NCBI GenBank assembly: GCA_910589415.1
Contig: OU342630.1
Location: forward strand, 89,338,186-89,402,185
Source of the DNA: Malachius bipustulatus
Taxonomy: Eukaryota; Arthropoda; Insecta; Coleoptera; Melyridae
Length of the DNA stretch: 64,000 nt
Direction: 5' to 3'
The notes below the pieces were generated by a model. It had not been told where the DNA came from, ran no database searches, and saw only the letters and a program-made list of their open reading frames with translations. The position numbers were made by a program, and so were the translations under genes. Of the stretch, positions 11,382 to 23,009 are shown in pieces. Each line of letters begins with the position of its first letter. Within the stretch, counting starts at the first letter, position 1.

Positions 11382-11957
11382 CAGGGTGATCCCGAAATGG
11401 CGAACACGAACAGCATCCATTGTGGATTAAAGATTCTAAGTTCATTAACTTTTTTCTCCAGTATGGCTCCCCTAAGAAGATATGACCACTTTTGTAGAAA
11501 AAATTCACAAAACTGCACTGGGTACTCTTCTTCAGGCAGAAAAATAATAATGTGGGTCTACAATACCCAGACAGATGTTACCATGAAACATATGAAATGG
11601 CAAAGTCCATCAACAAAGCTTAAAACAAGAATCGTTGCGCGGATACATATTCGATAATATTATTCAAGATCTATTTTAGTTGCATTGTTGAGGTCGAATT
11701 CCAATAACAATGCCTGTATTTTACCAATGCCATATCCTGTAATTCCGTTCCCGATAACAAAAAAAATAAATAAAAAGCAATTCTATCGTAATAGTTATGT
11801 CAAATCATGTGCTTTGCCAGTGGAGGTTGTTTAAAGTTAACGAAGCTAACTTTTCGCTAACGAAGCCGAGGAACCATTTTTGTTTTAAATTTACAGTCTT
11901 TCTGAACACCCTCTACAACACTTAGTGTACAGTGTCCACCACTTCGGGATCATCCTG
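11382..11957. mobile_element. TA-flanked MITE (CAGGGTGATCCCGAAATGG ends)
   Basis: Inverted ends of about 26 bp with four mismatches (CAGGGTGATCCCGAAATGG and CCACTTCGGGATCATCCTG), flanked by TA on both sides, as expected for Tc1/mariner-type insertion. The interior has no transposase. A partial copy in the opposite orientation lies at 36,470-36,900, sharing the end and inner segments such as CCTGTAATTCCGTT. The 86-codon ORF starting within the left end is probably fortuitous. Confidence 0.8.
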
Positions 11958-11959
11958 TA

Positions 11960-14461
11960 TATGATTATGTATATTACTTTTTTTATTATTTATTTATCAA
12001 AAACAATACTACACAATAAAACAATGTCTAAAAAGTATAGAGGGTGGCCTAACGAAACGAAAGTTGAGGTATCGTTATAAAGAGAATTCAAGTTACTTTC
12101 AAACTATGAATCAATCAATCAATCAATATCTGTTCCCCCATGATGATAAGTAAAGGGGTAAATAAATGAAGGATGGTTAAATTTGTCAGCAAAATATATC
12201 CCCCTCGATAACAAAATTGACTTGTTTCGTCGTATTTGGCGTACATCTTCAGTTTTCAAAGATATTAGGCCTGTTATGTCTCCATTGGGCTCCCCGCATG
12301 AGTTTTTCACTTTCTTGGTAGGTATACTTAATGCTTGCGTCGACTGAAAGTCTAATTAATATTTATAAAGAAGCTTTTCATGATCCTATAAATTATTTAT
12401 ATTGTAAAAAGTTAGGGAAACCAATATTCAAATCAAGCGATTGAATAAATTTCAGTTATATTAAAATTAAGATAAAACTTTACACCGCGTAAATATTCTT
12501 AAACCCGAAAAATTAAGAATACTGAAAATAATGAGAACATGTTCCGAGAATATTAATTCGGATGTTGGATCTAAGCAACCCGTATATGCAGTGAATCATA
12601 TTACGTTATGAAAACTCCCCTTGTGAAAAGTGAATTTCGTTTGGGAAATACCTGTTCATGGAAATATTTTATATAGGTTCGTTTTAATGCGTGTTCATGT
12701 TTACAGTAGGTAATTAGATATTTTAACTTTAATAAGATAGATAGGTACCCGCTTCCAAGATAATTTTTTTTAGCGAGAAGATCTGGAGTTCGATTAAATT
12801 TTTTTTCTTTTACAGTGACCGCCAAAACATTGGCATCATATGGGAAAAAATATTTTTGAGATATGAGATGAAAGGGTTGCAGCTTATCACCTACACTATT
12901 CAAAATATAGTTTGTTCACAAAGCCATCAATAACTGGAGAAAGAAAACATCAGGATTGGGGATACAAATTGATTAGCAGTGCTTGACAACTCTGCTAATT
13001 GAGAATGCTCGGCTTTCTCATATATGATGCCAAATTTTCAATGTATATTTTTTTTGGCTTACGTAGGCGATCTGACAAAATCCTTTACAGACCTTATAAA
13101 AGCGGCTGCGAACTCTTTACTTGGCGGCCTATACTTGACACAGTGGCTTCCAATGAGCTTTACCGCCTATCCCCAATAATAATTGTAAGGTCCCTTAAAA
13201 GCAGCTTCAACTAAATTGACTCGATAGTAATAATATTAAATACTTGAAACTGAATATTATTCGCATAGAAGTAAAACAACTTAATGGACTCGAACAGGAA
13301 ATTTCTGCACGATAAGGAGCCTCACAACCAACTTTACCGGTATACTTGTTGAGCTTAGTTCTCCTGGGATGTATTGTCTTATTACCTTTTCTGCTTCAAA
13401 GTAGGACTATTAAAAGGAATAATTTTATATTTTCACATTACGGTTTCACAAACAATGCTCTGCACATCTTGACCACGAAATAAAAATTCTTGAAAATGAT
13501 TACAAGGCCCGTTATTAAACAATTTTTAAGTACTAAATTCCTGCACTAATCAAAAGAGACTTCAAAACAACAAAACAACGATTTGACGCAAATAATTTAC
13601 CCTAAAAAAATGCTCAGTTTCCTCAGTTGGGGTGATTTGATTACCATATTATAAGCCTGCAAGATATTCTCTTAAAGCTCCACAGTACCTTACCTATGTG
13701 GAGGTAGGCGCGGCAAAAACATCTCGATACAATCTCCAAAACATTCCTGAAGTTTTATTGACGTATAAAAACATAATAAAACTCGTCTCGTTAATGACTG
13801 GAAGCAAACAAAAAAAGGAACCCATCACTTCACAGGTAGTCCAGAATGTTCATAATTATGAACGTTATGAGAAAAAAAAAATTATTCGTGAAGGGAAACT
13901 CGAGGTTATCACTTTAACCATTTAATAAATTGACATGTAAGTGATTAGATAATCGTAATTAAAAACGAGTCATGAAACGCAATTTCACTAAAGCTATTAA
14001 AATCCAGAGTTCAAAAGTAAGAACCTTGCGAATACATTTTAACGAGCTTTCAAATTATTCCCTGCTAGAAACCTTTTAGCATTTAAAACGTTTGATTTGA
14101 TTTCACCACGTATAAAAGTTTGCGTTGCAGATTTTATTTTAAAAATATTTCTTCCTTGGAAATAAAATTATCAGGGAGCTCCATTAGGTTGAAAGAATTT
14201 CAGTGCTTGAAACAGTAGTGAAAAAGACTTTTGTTTTTTTTTTCAATTGGCGCTTCGCATACTTATCATAAGAATTACGTCATATAACGTACAAAGATTA
14301 GAATTTTTCTTAACCCTTTGCCCTTAATAAATTATCAAGCAACTTTATTTAATATGATATGGGTACATGACTTGGCCAGTCAGTAAAGCCCCCCAGACGC
14401 ACGATTGTTGATTGTTTTCACCACTGTAATAAGCGTGTTTCCTTAAGAAACAATTCCCACT
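11960..14461. other. no gene recognised
   Basis: ORFs of 100, 71 and 75 codons at 12,601-12,903 (minus), 12,999-13,214 and 13,698-13,925 (plus) show no recognisable domain or codon pattern. No element termini found. Confidence 0.4.
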
Positions 14462-14725
14462 GAAACAATGTGCAGGAGAATTGAGGCATTAGAGATGTGA
14501 GTCTATCGAAGGGTGCTGAGGATAGGCAGGGTGGCAAATGAAGTGGTTCTGCAGCGAATCTACAAGGAGAGAGAGGTATACTAAACACCATAAAGAGAAG
14601 AAAACTGGAATAATTTGCCCACGTGATGAGAAATCCGAAGTATGAGCTGCTCCAACTAGTTATTCAGGGGAAAATAGAGGGAAGACGTGGCTCAAGACCT
14701 TCGACATTGGTATGGGGCATGGGGT
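14462..14725 (+). pseudogene. RTE-like LINE, C-terminal reverse transcriptase remnant
   Basis: Discontinuous frames read RRIEALEM, VYRRVLRIGRVANEVVLQRI, then VMRNPKYELLQLVIQGKIEG. This is the familiar tail of insect endonuclease-reverse transcriptase LINEs (EMW-YRR-LRI and HIMRN-KY-LLQLI-QGKIEG). Several stops and frameshifts are present. The upstream part of the LINE is missing. Confidence 0.75.
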
Positions 14726-16044
14726 GAGCACCACGATACTGTTTAGGACTGCTGTTGACAAAGTAAAGACCATGAGACAAAAAATCTTTATGTTTGCTAA
14801 TTTCACCGACTTCATAGCTTCAATAATAACGAACAAGAAACAGAAAAAAAAAACATATCAGATTTTTTATCTGCCTGTATACATATTCACTTCACGCCCA
14901 TAGAAACTTTTTGTCACCGTAACCATATTTCAATTTCAGCAATTTTAATCGAGGGATGATTTCCATTTGATCCATGGGGTACAAACTCTGAAAATTCATT
15001 TAAATCAACTTTCTGCTCGCTTTGCTGGCAGATATCTACAGTCGGGCGAAAGTTATCCGGCTGCGATTTTTAATTATACTTCGAGCATTTGATTCTCTTT
15101 TGCAGTACGTAAAAATAAAGGGAGAAATCCTTAGATATCAGATAACGCCCTCTAGTGGTTGCGGTGGAAAAACAATGAAAAATTCGTAAAATTCAATCGA
15201 CAGAAGAAGGAAAACTCTTTGTAATGAGATTAATTTTGTCAAATTCCGTCTAGGTTAACCGGAATAATCGACGTTTGAATTAACAAAGTTTTTGTCGTTC
15301 GCACACCACTTTTTTTTGAGCCCCAAGATATTTTGAGTATACTAAAATTGTTAAAAATAATGAGTAAATTCTAATTATTGCCTTCTCTCTCTCTCTCTAT
15401 CTCTCTCTGTTTCTGTCTCTGAATTAGATAACTAGAGAAAAAAGAGAGAATTCAAGAGAAAAAAAGAGAATTTAGATTCTCTCTGAATTTTGGCTCCGAG
15501 AATCAGCTCATTCAGTCATAGATAGATTTTTATGACATAAATCATTTGATAGATAAACACATCCACGACGAGACATACGGTGGCAGGCACAACGAGTTAG
15601 TCGCAAACACGTAATCCGCTGAGTACCTCTTGATCTTGCTCTGGTAAACTAAGATAGTTATCTAACTAGTTTCAAACAAATAAACAATAAAATAAAAGAC
15701 AAATGACGAAACGCTAAACATCAAATGCTAGAAACTTAAACAAAATCACATAAATCATATACATAAGTAGTGTATTCAAAATCATTGTAAGTTTATTTAA
15801 CCTGAAGTGAATCTAAATACCTACGTATGTATGCATGGAATTCATTAGCGCGTAGGATTTAATTTGGAGAAATTTCCCGAAAGTTCTCACTTTTGTTTCC
15901 TAGGCAAAGTTGGCCTGACAGGTATGCCATTACAATAATAATTGCGGCCATAAATTTTCCATTTACCAAACATCGGTGTTGTGAGTGTGTATTATGATTG
16001 TGTGACCATGCAAACATTTGACTTTCGGGGATTATTAATTATAT
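14726..16044. other. no gene; CT/GA-rich microsatellite
   Basis: No protein recognised. Around 15,383-15,480 lies a CTCTCT-rich stretch followed by AGAGAGAA-rich sequence, which could fold back imperfectly. The rest is AT-rich with no features I can support. Confidence 0.5.
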
Positions 16045-16057
16045 TTCAACTGAATAT
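16045..16057. repeat. 13-bp target site duplication of SINE (left)
   Basis: TTCAACTGAATAT at 16,045-16,057 is repeated exactly at 16,330-16,342 and brackets the SINE, indicating target-primed insertion by LINE machinery. Confidence 0.88.
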
Positions 16058-16329
16058 ATTTTTTTTTTTTTAAAAAGAGGGAGCATCGGTCTTATCTGTG
16101 TAGGTAAGACATAGTCGCTCCACTCTGGTAATTTGGCTTTGAGACGAACTCTTTAGCCACACACACTTTAAATTATATATTTTTGCCTTTTAAACGTTCG
16201 ATCGCTTGTTTTACTTTTCACAGACATTCGAAAATGAATCTGAAAAGTAAAGCGGGCCGAGGTGAGTTTCGAACCCGCGATCTATGGCTTCGTGAGCCAG
16301 CGGAGAACCACTAGGCCACGCAAGTGCAC
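16058..16329 (-). mobile_element. tRNA-derived SINE with perfect target duplication
   Basis: A 272-bp insertion between exact 13-bp duplications. On the minus strand the 5' part (16,329 to about 16,250) is tRNA-like: box A TGGCCTAGTGG and box B GGTTCGAAACTC at the usual spacing, with a four-base-pair anticodon stem and ACG in the anticodon loop. The acceptor and T stems pair poorly, so this is a tRNA-derived pol III promoter and not a working tRNA. The 3' end is an A-rich tail, seen as the T run at 16,059-16,070 on the plus strand. It is probably mobilised by a LINE such as those elsewhere in the window. Confidence 0.85.
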
Positions 16330-16398
16330 TTCAACTGAATATCTCGTCCAAAATTTTCTTTTTAGTAAAGTTATGAAACTTTGAATGATCTTATAAGT

Positions 16399-17601
16399 AA
16401 AAAACCTTCTTGCGCATCAATCGCAGAAATAGTGTATTTTTATGCGATTCAATAATAAATATTTTCTTCCTATTTTTTTTTATAATGAATTTAATGAAAA
16501 ATAATCCGATTTTTTTTTGGGAAAACTCCACCTACCTACAAAAAAAAAGAATGATCCTCTCGTGGATGCGAACCCGCTCCAACAGTTAGCTAGTCAAGGA
16601 TGTAACAAACTGAACCACACGGTGCGTTTCGAATTTGTAGTGATGATGGGGTAGATATATGTAGTACGTCAGGTACCTACATCTACTCATTTTATTTTTT
16701 AAACTGGTCATATCTTAGTTATTAAAAAACCAATTTGAATACTTTTTTCACCTGCATGTAGGTGATTTAATTGTCGTTGCGATTGCTCTTCTAATTTTCA
16801 GAACCATTCATAATTGAATGTGAAAAAAAAAATAAAAAAGAAATTGCGAACCATTTCATCGATTTAATAATTTTATATAAGTGTAAGCTAATTTTGCACA
16901 AGCGAAAAACTTTTTTATCTTTCGTTTAAAGTGCTACATTAATCGAGGCGAATTGAAGCTAAGACATCAAATTATATGTTAAAGCAAAAAAAAATGGAAA
17001 ATTTCGGTTCAACTTCTTCAAAAATGAACTCATAAACGGTTATAGAATTGACACATTTTCACCCTTTTTCCTACCCACGACACTGGCTTATTAATGGAAA
17101 ATATGCTAATTTTATTGCATTAACTCAAATTTCCAATAATTTTCTTCAAATCCTGTTAATTTGATTTCAAAGTTTTTTTGCCATCTTGCTCATACAATGG
17201 TTCAAAAAATTGTCAATTTTCCGTTAATGTTCAAAAAATTCAAATGGCCGCCATTTTGAAACGGCTCGGCCGATTTTGCTCAAGTGCAATACCAGACCAC
17301 TCCTTGTGGACATCTTACTCTCACAAAAATTTCAGCCCCCTAGATTGAAAACTGCGGCCAGAAACCGTGCCTCAAGGACCGGATTTGGGGAACTTTGAAA
17401 GGACACCCTGTAGAAGTAACGTGACTTTTGGATTTTTTTTCAACGAAAATCTAAAGTCATTCCCAAGCTTTACAAGAATCCAAAATTTCGTTCACTAATC
17501 TTGAAAGATAAAGCTACAGGAGCGTTTTTAAAATCGAAAAATCGTGATTTTGGAGAAATAAATAAATATATATATAAATATATATATATATATATTTACC
17601 A
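16399..17601 (+). mobile_element. Helentron-like element, copy 2 (inverted relative to 50.9-52.6 kb)
   Basis: This stretch starts AAAAAACCTTCTTGCGC and runs to a (TA)n tract at 17,565-17,601. Its beginning (16,399-16,470) and end (17,040-17,570) are the reverse complement of the right part of the ribozyme-bearing element (52,525-52,590 and 50,903-51,270). Shared landmarks are ATAGTGTATTTTTATGCGAT, CCTACCCACG..CTGGCTTATTAA, and AAAGCTACAGGAGCG. It lacks the hammerhead units: after the TA tract comes different sequence. The middle (16,500-17,000) is divergent and includes a tRNA-like fragment. Confidence 0.65.
16552..16632 (-). repeat. tRNA-like SINE head fragment
   Basis: On the minus strand a box A-like TGTGGTTCAG and box B-like GGTTCGCATCC occur at tRNA spacing, followed by a short T/A-rich tail. 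The T arm does not pair, so I call a degraded tRNA-derived fragment and not a tRNA gene. Confidence 0.45.
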
Positions 17602-17960
17602 AACGTACCGATACACCTCCGAAATATAGATCCAAGTGTTGCTACCGCCTCCGAAATCGGAGGCGAGAGCGTAAAATCGGAGGCGACAGCGTATCCATAG
17701 TAAAAATTTCACAGGTCACCTCTGACGTCACTGGGAGTCTTCTGGCAACAATTCGGTTGGAGGCCATATGGACCCATACACATATGTATAAATACAAGCG
17801 AGTTCAGCGAAGTTCCGCTAGGCGGCAATACCTTAGTTCTGTATTAGTGTATCGCGCCCTAACGCCTCCGCACACCAATCGCATCTTGACGCCTCCATAC
17901 GTTTGGCAATGCTGCATGGAGGCAATTAGATAGTACGGACATATTAATTTTTGACATACA
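17602..17960. other. unassigned GC-richer segment with CCTCCG palindromes
   Basis: Directly after the TA tract comes sequence unlike its surroundings, with several CCTCCG/CGGAGG motifs, including CCTCCGAAATCGGAGG and a near-direct repeat of AAATCGGAGGCGA. No coding frame is open. It occupies the position that the hammerhead array has in the other copy, so it may be alternative cargo. Confidence 0.4.
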
Positions 17961-18250
17961 CACGCTGTTGATTTGGTGAATGAAGAAATTTAGAATTATT
18001 TCATTGAACTCACCCGGGCTCTGGCCTAAAGTCGTAAAACCGTAAAAAGGTTAATGCACTCGAGAAACTGCACGATTTTCTTGCCATAATGTGGGTAGTA
18101 GAGCCTAAAGAAAGAAACAGAAATACTAAAAACTATAACATTTCTCTTGCACTCTACCTCACAGTTAGGATTTATAGAAGTAGAAAAAATATTACCTACG
18201 TTCTTACTAATTTCAATATTACTATTAAATGTAAAAACTAAACAAATATA

Positions 18251-19024
18251 CAGTGTCCAGTGGAAGCGGCAGTACATGGGGATCTTGGAAACGGCAAGAG
18301 AAACAAGCTCGGTTAAATTAGAGAAAAGTTGCACTATTTGATGCTATAAGAATCTAATTTTTTTAAAATATTTTCAGTCGTTGCTGAAATATCCTGAAAA
18401 AACTGAAAAATCAGAATTTCTTATTTTAGCCATATCTTTTTTATTATTGGAAACTGATAAATAATTTTTTATGGGCTTACATAATTATGTCGTCAAAAGC
18501 TATCCGTCTGACGTTACAAAAATTTTCAAAGCCGACTAAATCCCAGAGTTTTCATAGCCTACTTTTGTTTTTTTTTTCTTCTTTTCTTCTTCTTTTCGAA
18601 AACAGAATAATAAAATTTCATAATTTTTTTTTGAATGTTATTAATTTTTGGTTTCCTTGATTTATTTCACATCGAACGACATAAAAAATCAATATGGCGG
18701 CCATAAGAAAAACAAAACTTTGGGATCTAGTCGGCTTTGCAAATTTTTCTAATATCAGATTGATAGCTTTTGACGACTTATGTAAACCTACAGCTACAAT
18801 AATTATTTATTAATGTCCAATAATAAAAAAGATATCAGTAAAATAATAGATTTTGATTCTTCAGTTTTTTAAGGATATTTCAGCAACGACTGAAAATATA
18901 AAAAAAAAACATTTAAATTCTTATTAAGTATCAAATTGTGCAACTTTTCTCCAATTTAACCGAATCTGTATCTCCTGCCGTTTCCAAGATCCCCATGTAC
19001 TGCCACTTACACTAGACACACTCT
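18251..19024. mobile_element. foldback element, family B (CAGTGTCC / GATCTTGGAAACGG)
   Basis: Arms of roughly 350 bp are inverted copies. The left arm has GGGGATCTTGGAAACGGCA, GAGAAAAGTTGCAC, CAGTCGTTGCTGAAATATCC; the right arm has their complements. Relatives lie at 25,008-25,953, 52,972-53,380 (left half only) and 55,905-57,000. No transposase. ORFs here are shadows of the repeat. Confidence 0.75.
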
Positions 19025-20024
19025 ATAATAATAATTAAGCTTTAGGTACGCTGTTTTGTCTCATTAAGTCATAGCCGCCCGCCAATCCGCACGTTTAACA
19101 TTAGATCAATGTTTTTTTGGAAGATCTGCATGAATTTCAGTTTGTTAAAACTTCCGAATACTTATTTAGGATGTCGTTTGTTTTTTCATACTTTTCAATA
19201 CATTTTCAAGTGTTCAATTTTTCACGATTCCAGTGGCGGGTACCATAAAATCCATAGAAACATAAAATAAAATTACTTAAAATATGAAATATTCAGAGAA
19301 TTAAAATATATATTGCAGTTTTACTTTAAAAAATGAAGTAAGTAAAGGAGTCAGTGGCGTACCTATCTTATCAGGGTAACTATTATATAAATATTTAAAA
19401 TAAATTATGTAAAATAAATATGTGTGCAAGGAAAGAGCAGTGTTTATTGTAATTAGAATAGATGAAAAAAATCACTCGGTAGCGTCTCTTGAAATATAAG
19501 TCAGTGGCGTTTCTTATTAGGGTAACTATTATATAATAATTTAAAATAAATACGTGCATAATATGGAAAGTGTTTAGGTACCTATTGCACTTATAATATT
19601 GATAGAATTTAGAAAAAACAAAACAGTCATTGGTTTTCTTTAATAAGGACTTTCTAAAAAGTCCAATTTTTTAGAAACAATAAACGTAATTTAGTCTTTT
19701 CAACGCCCTATGTATAAAAATTTGGTAAGTCGGAATTTTGTATTATTTTTTTTTGCATCCTGTATAAATTAATGTGAAGGTAACTTTCATGATTTGATAT
19801 GTAAATTACTATTAACGTAATAGGCCAGTTTTATAAAGTAAGATAACATGGTGTTAACGAAAACAAGCTGATAGTACGTTATCAATATCAGGGTCTAGGA
19901 TATTATCAGCTTGTTATTTTCTTAACACCGCTTATTCCGTAGTACATTGCCCTTGTAAAATACAGCGACTGACTAGCAAATTTGTTACAGAAGGTACTTA
20001 AAAAAAAATGTCAATTCTGGAGTA
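19025..20024. other. no gene; small inverted and direct repeats
   Basis: Two direct copies of AGTGGCGT..GGGTAACTATTATATAA occur at about 19,352 and 19,502. A 27-bp inverted repeat (19,850-19,876 with 19,903-19,930; GGTGTTAA..AAGCTGATA) forms a hairpin. No coding sequence recognised. Confidence 0.5.
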
Positions 20025-21075
20025 TACAGGGTGTCCCAATATTCCATGGACATGGAGCAACCACAGATTACTGAGGTAAAAAAAGTCGCTCGGACCAAAC
20101 TTATCTCTATACCAAAGTACTTCGTTTGTCCGTTAGAGGGCTTGAAAGTCTTTTGAAAATTTTAGTTTTTTTGAAATAGCTGAAAGTCGGACTATTCCAA
20201 TTCGATGAAATTTGGTAGATAAATTTTTTATTTTTATTAAAAGTACTAACTTCTGATGTACATGATAATTTGACGGAAACCCGGGAAGGGGTTAAACTAC
20301 CCCTACCCTCCATTAAAATCGATCGTAATTGAAGATAGAGTAGCAGGAACACTGTTCATGTTTTTTTGTTTGAAAGATACATCGTTTTAGCCCATTTTTG
20401 GTCTCCTACAAAAATCTGTATCTCTCCGTGGTGCCATGTGATAATTTAAATTAGTCGATGACCAACCAAAATTTTATTTCATTTTTTTAACTTGAAATCA
20501 AATTTTCAATTGTCAGGTGATTATTTGATCTAATCTCATAAAAGAGGTTTAGTATGGTTCGGTTTTTTTTTCAGGTGTTTGCAAACGGTTTTTTTCAAAC
20601 GCAGTAAACAGTTTGCAAAACGACGAGGTTCCAAGAAAAGTTCAAATCACTTTTTTTGCGCAGGATGTAACTTTCTAGGGTCCAAACCGGCGCCCACATC
20701 GAGCATCTTTTATGAGATTAAATCAAATAATCACCTGACAATTGAAAATTTGATTTCAAAGTAAAAGAATGAAATAAAAATTTAGTTATCATCGACTAAT
20801 TTATTTTATCACATAGCACCTCGGAAAGATACAGATTTTTGTGGGAGACCAAAAATGTATATAAGACCTGTATAAACATTTCATCTATACCATAGGATAG
20901 TACATGAAAAGTTAAAATAGGAACATGTGAGCCGTTTTTCTCTATCTTTAGCCGTTTTCGTTGTATGAACTTGAAAAATGACGATTTTCACTTGTTTATA
21001 ACTCATAAACCGCTCAATGTAAATGGTGAAAACTACCTGTATTCGATTTCTTCAGACATTTAAAAAATATAATAT
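20025..21075. repeat. composite foldback region
   Basis: It begins at TATACAGGGTGTCCC. Inner arms 20,397-20,555 and 20,700-20,863 are inverted copies (TGTCAGGTGATTATTTGAT and its complement; CTACAAAAATCTGTATCT and its complement). At 20,866-21,000 a piece of the family A foldback core (AGGATAGTACATGAAAAGTT, GCCGTTTTTCTCTATCT) is attached. Probably nested insertions. Confidence 0.6.
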
Positions 21076-21080
21076 TTTAC

Positions 21081-21266
21081 AGGGTGTTCCCGTTAAAATT
21101 TACGAAGTAGGTGTCTACTTCCGGTATTTCCGGAACTGCGGCCATCTTTAAAATATTTTCATTGAATTTCTCGTGATCACTTATATCTGGAAATTTTTTA
21201 TTTTGAGGCTCTAGGCCCATTAGTTTTCGAGATACGGCCGCTTACCTACCTTAATGAAACACCCTG
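21081..21266. mobile_element. short TA-flanked CAGGGTG element
   Basis: CAGGGTGTTCCCGTTAA at the left and its near complement TTAATGAAACACCCTG at the right, each next to TA. About 186 bp, non-coding. Confidence 0.6.
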
Positions 21267-21499
21267 TATACAATACTTAAAAATTCATACTTTTTAAAAG
21301 ATATAACTATGTAGTCGACGAGCCCCTTCAAGGCTGTTTCTTTCTTTACAAAATATAATATTCACTTCAGAACCTTCACAGAATTTAATAGAGACGAAAT
21401 AGGTCAAATCGACCAGAACTAAGCACTCTCAAGCTCATCACTGGTTTATGTTTATGGCTTCTATTTCCTCTCTAACAATAATTTTAAAAACGGAAAGGC

Positions 21500-22070
21500 A
21501 CAAACGTAGACACTATACAGGTGTTACCTTTCAAAGTTAAGGGTTGTAAAATCTATTTTTTGGGATAACTTTTTCATTAGTTGAAAAAAATTTATAATTT
21601 TTTTAGGTTAACGTTGAATTTTACACAAAAAAGGTACCTATCTTGATTTATTCCGATAGATTAAACCATTATCGAGATAAACGCCCTTTTAATAGGTGAT
21701 GCACCGAAATATCAGCCACCTTTTTCAAATTTAAGTACCTTTTTCAAATTTAAAAAGTTCCTTTGCACCATCAGCTATTTTAAACGGACGTTTATCTCAA
21801 TAACGGTTCGCTCTATCAAAATAAATCACAGAACATTCTTTGCGTAGCAAATATGAACCTAATTAAAGACAATTAACCTAATATGTTTGTAAAATTTTTC
21901 TACTAATGAAAAAGTTATCGCAAAAAATAGGTTTTCAACTTTTAACTTTAAGTGCATGTTAATATTTTTGCAGGGGTGTCTCGTAGGAATAAATCTTAAA
22001 GCTATTTTTTTTATTTTTTGTTTACTAAAGTTACCCAAATCCGGGAGATTGCCCACATATTACAGGACAC
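21500..22070. repeat. inverted-repeat element
   Basis: Arms near 21,535-21,690 and 21,785-21,960 are inverted copies (CAACTTTTAACTTTAA-like ends, TTTTTCATTAG and CTAATGAAAAAG, GAGATAAACG and CGTTTATCTC). Non-coding; boundaries approximate. Confidence 0.55.
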
Positions 22071-22279
22071 CTTGTAATTTGGGGATACTGTAGTGACGAA
22101 ATCTTGAAACTCTGAGAAATACTGAATTTCAAGTCCTTGAAATCTTGAATTTCAAGGACAATAATTTAAAAGAACTTTCCAAGTTAGCACGGTCATGTCA
22201 TACTTAATAGTTAATTATTATTACTTTTTTTTTTGTTTATATCATCTTTACCAACAATGAACCAATAAAATAGATTTTG

Positions 22280-22990
22280 TTTTTGAATATACAGGGTGTT
22301 AATGAATAGCTGTTACAAACTTAAAGGGCATGTAGGAAATACAAAAATAGGCGATAAATTTCCTGTAGACATGGGTCGTTGGAGCTTTAGCTTTCGAGAT
22401 ACAGGATGTTAAAGTTCTTCGAAAAATTTTTATATTTTTTGAATATCTACAAACTGGCTGATCAGAATAACTCGAAATTTCAAACAGTTGTACTAATTGA
22501 AGTACATGATTTGATAATCTCATTGAAAAATTATTCAATCCAGTGGTAGAGATCTGGGTGTAATGTTACCTTTTTTATTAAACAATTTCTACGCTGATTT
22601 ACATGTATGATAAACAATTCACTAACTTTTATGCAAATTTGTTATTTTTGGTAGATACCTCGTATTGTTTAGAGGAGAAAAGTCATTCTATGTTTTTGTT
22701 GTAGAACGCACTGCTTTCAAGATACTTCGCAATGTATCTAGTAAACCCGTACGAGGTAAAATATCCTAAAAATCAATGCTATTGAGTTTTTCCAGAACGT
22801 AATCATTTTTATTATCGTTACTGAAGCGTGTTACTTACATTACAAAAAGCTTGCATGGGTACCTACCTACATTGTGAAATATCTTGAAAACAGTGCGTCC
22901 TACAACAAAAACATAGAATGACTTCTCTCCTCTAAACAAAACGAAGTATCTACCGAAAATAACAAATTTCTATAAAAGTCAGTGAAGTTG
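22280..22990. repeat. foldback-containing repeat, relative at 8.3-8.8 kb
   Basis: It starts at TATACAGGGTGTTAATGAATAG. Segments 22,614-22,735 and 22,865-22,988 are inverted copies (GAGGAGAAAAGTCATTCTATG and its complement). The first 260 bp recur in inverse orientation at 8,530-8,845. Confidence 0.6.
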
Positions 22991-23009
22991 TAGAACATAT
23001 TATGATATA

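Noticed and set aside
16250..16325. Functional tRNA-Arg gene (ACG) on the minus strand
   Set aside because: Acceptor and T stems pair poorly and the sequence is the head of a SINE with tail and target duplication.
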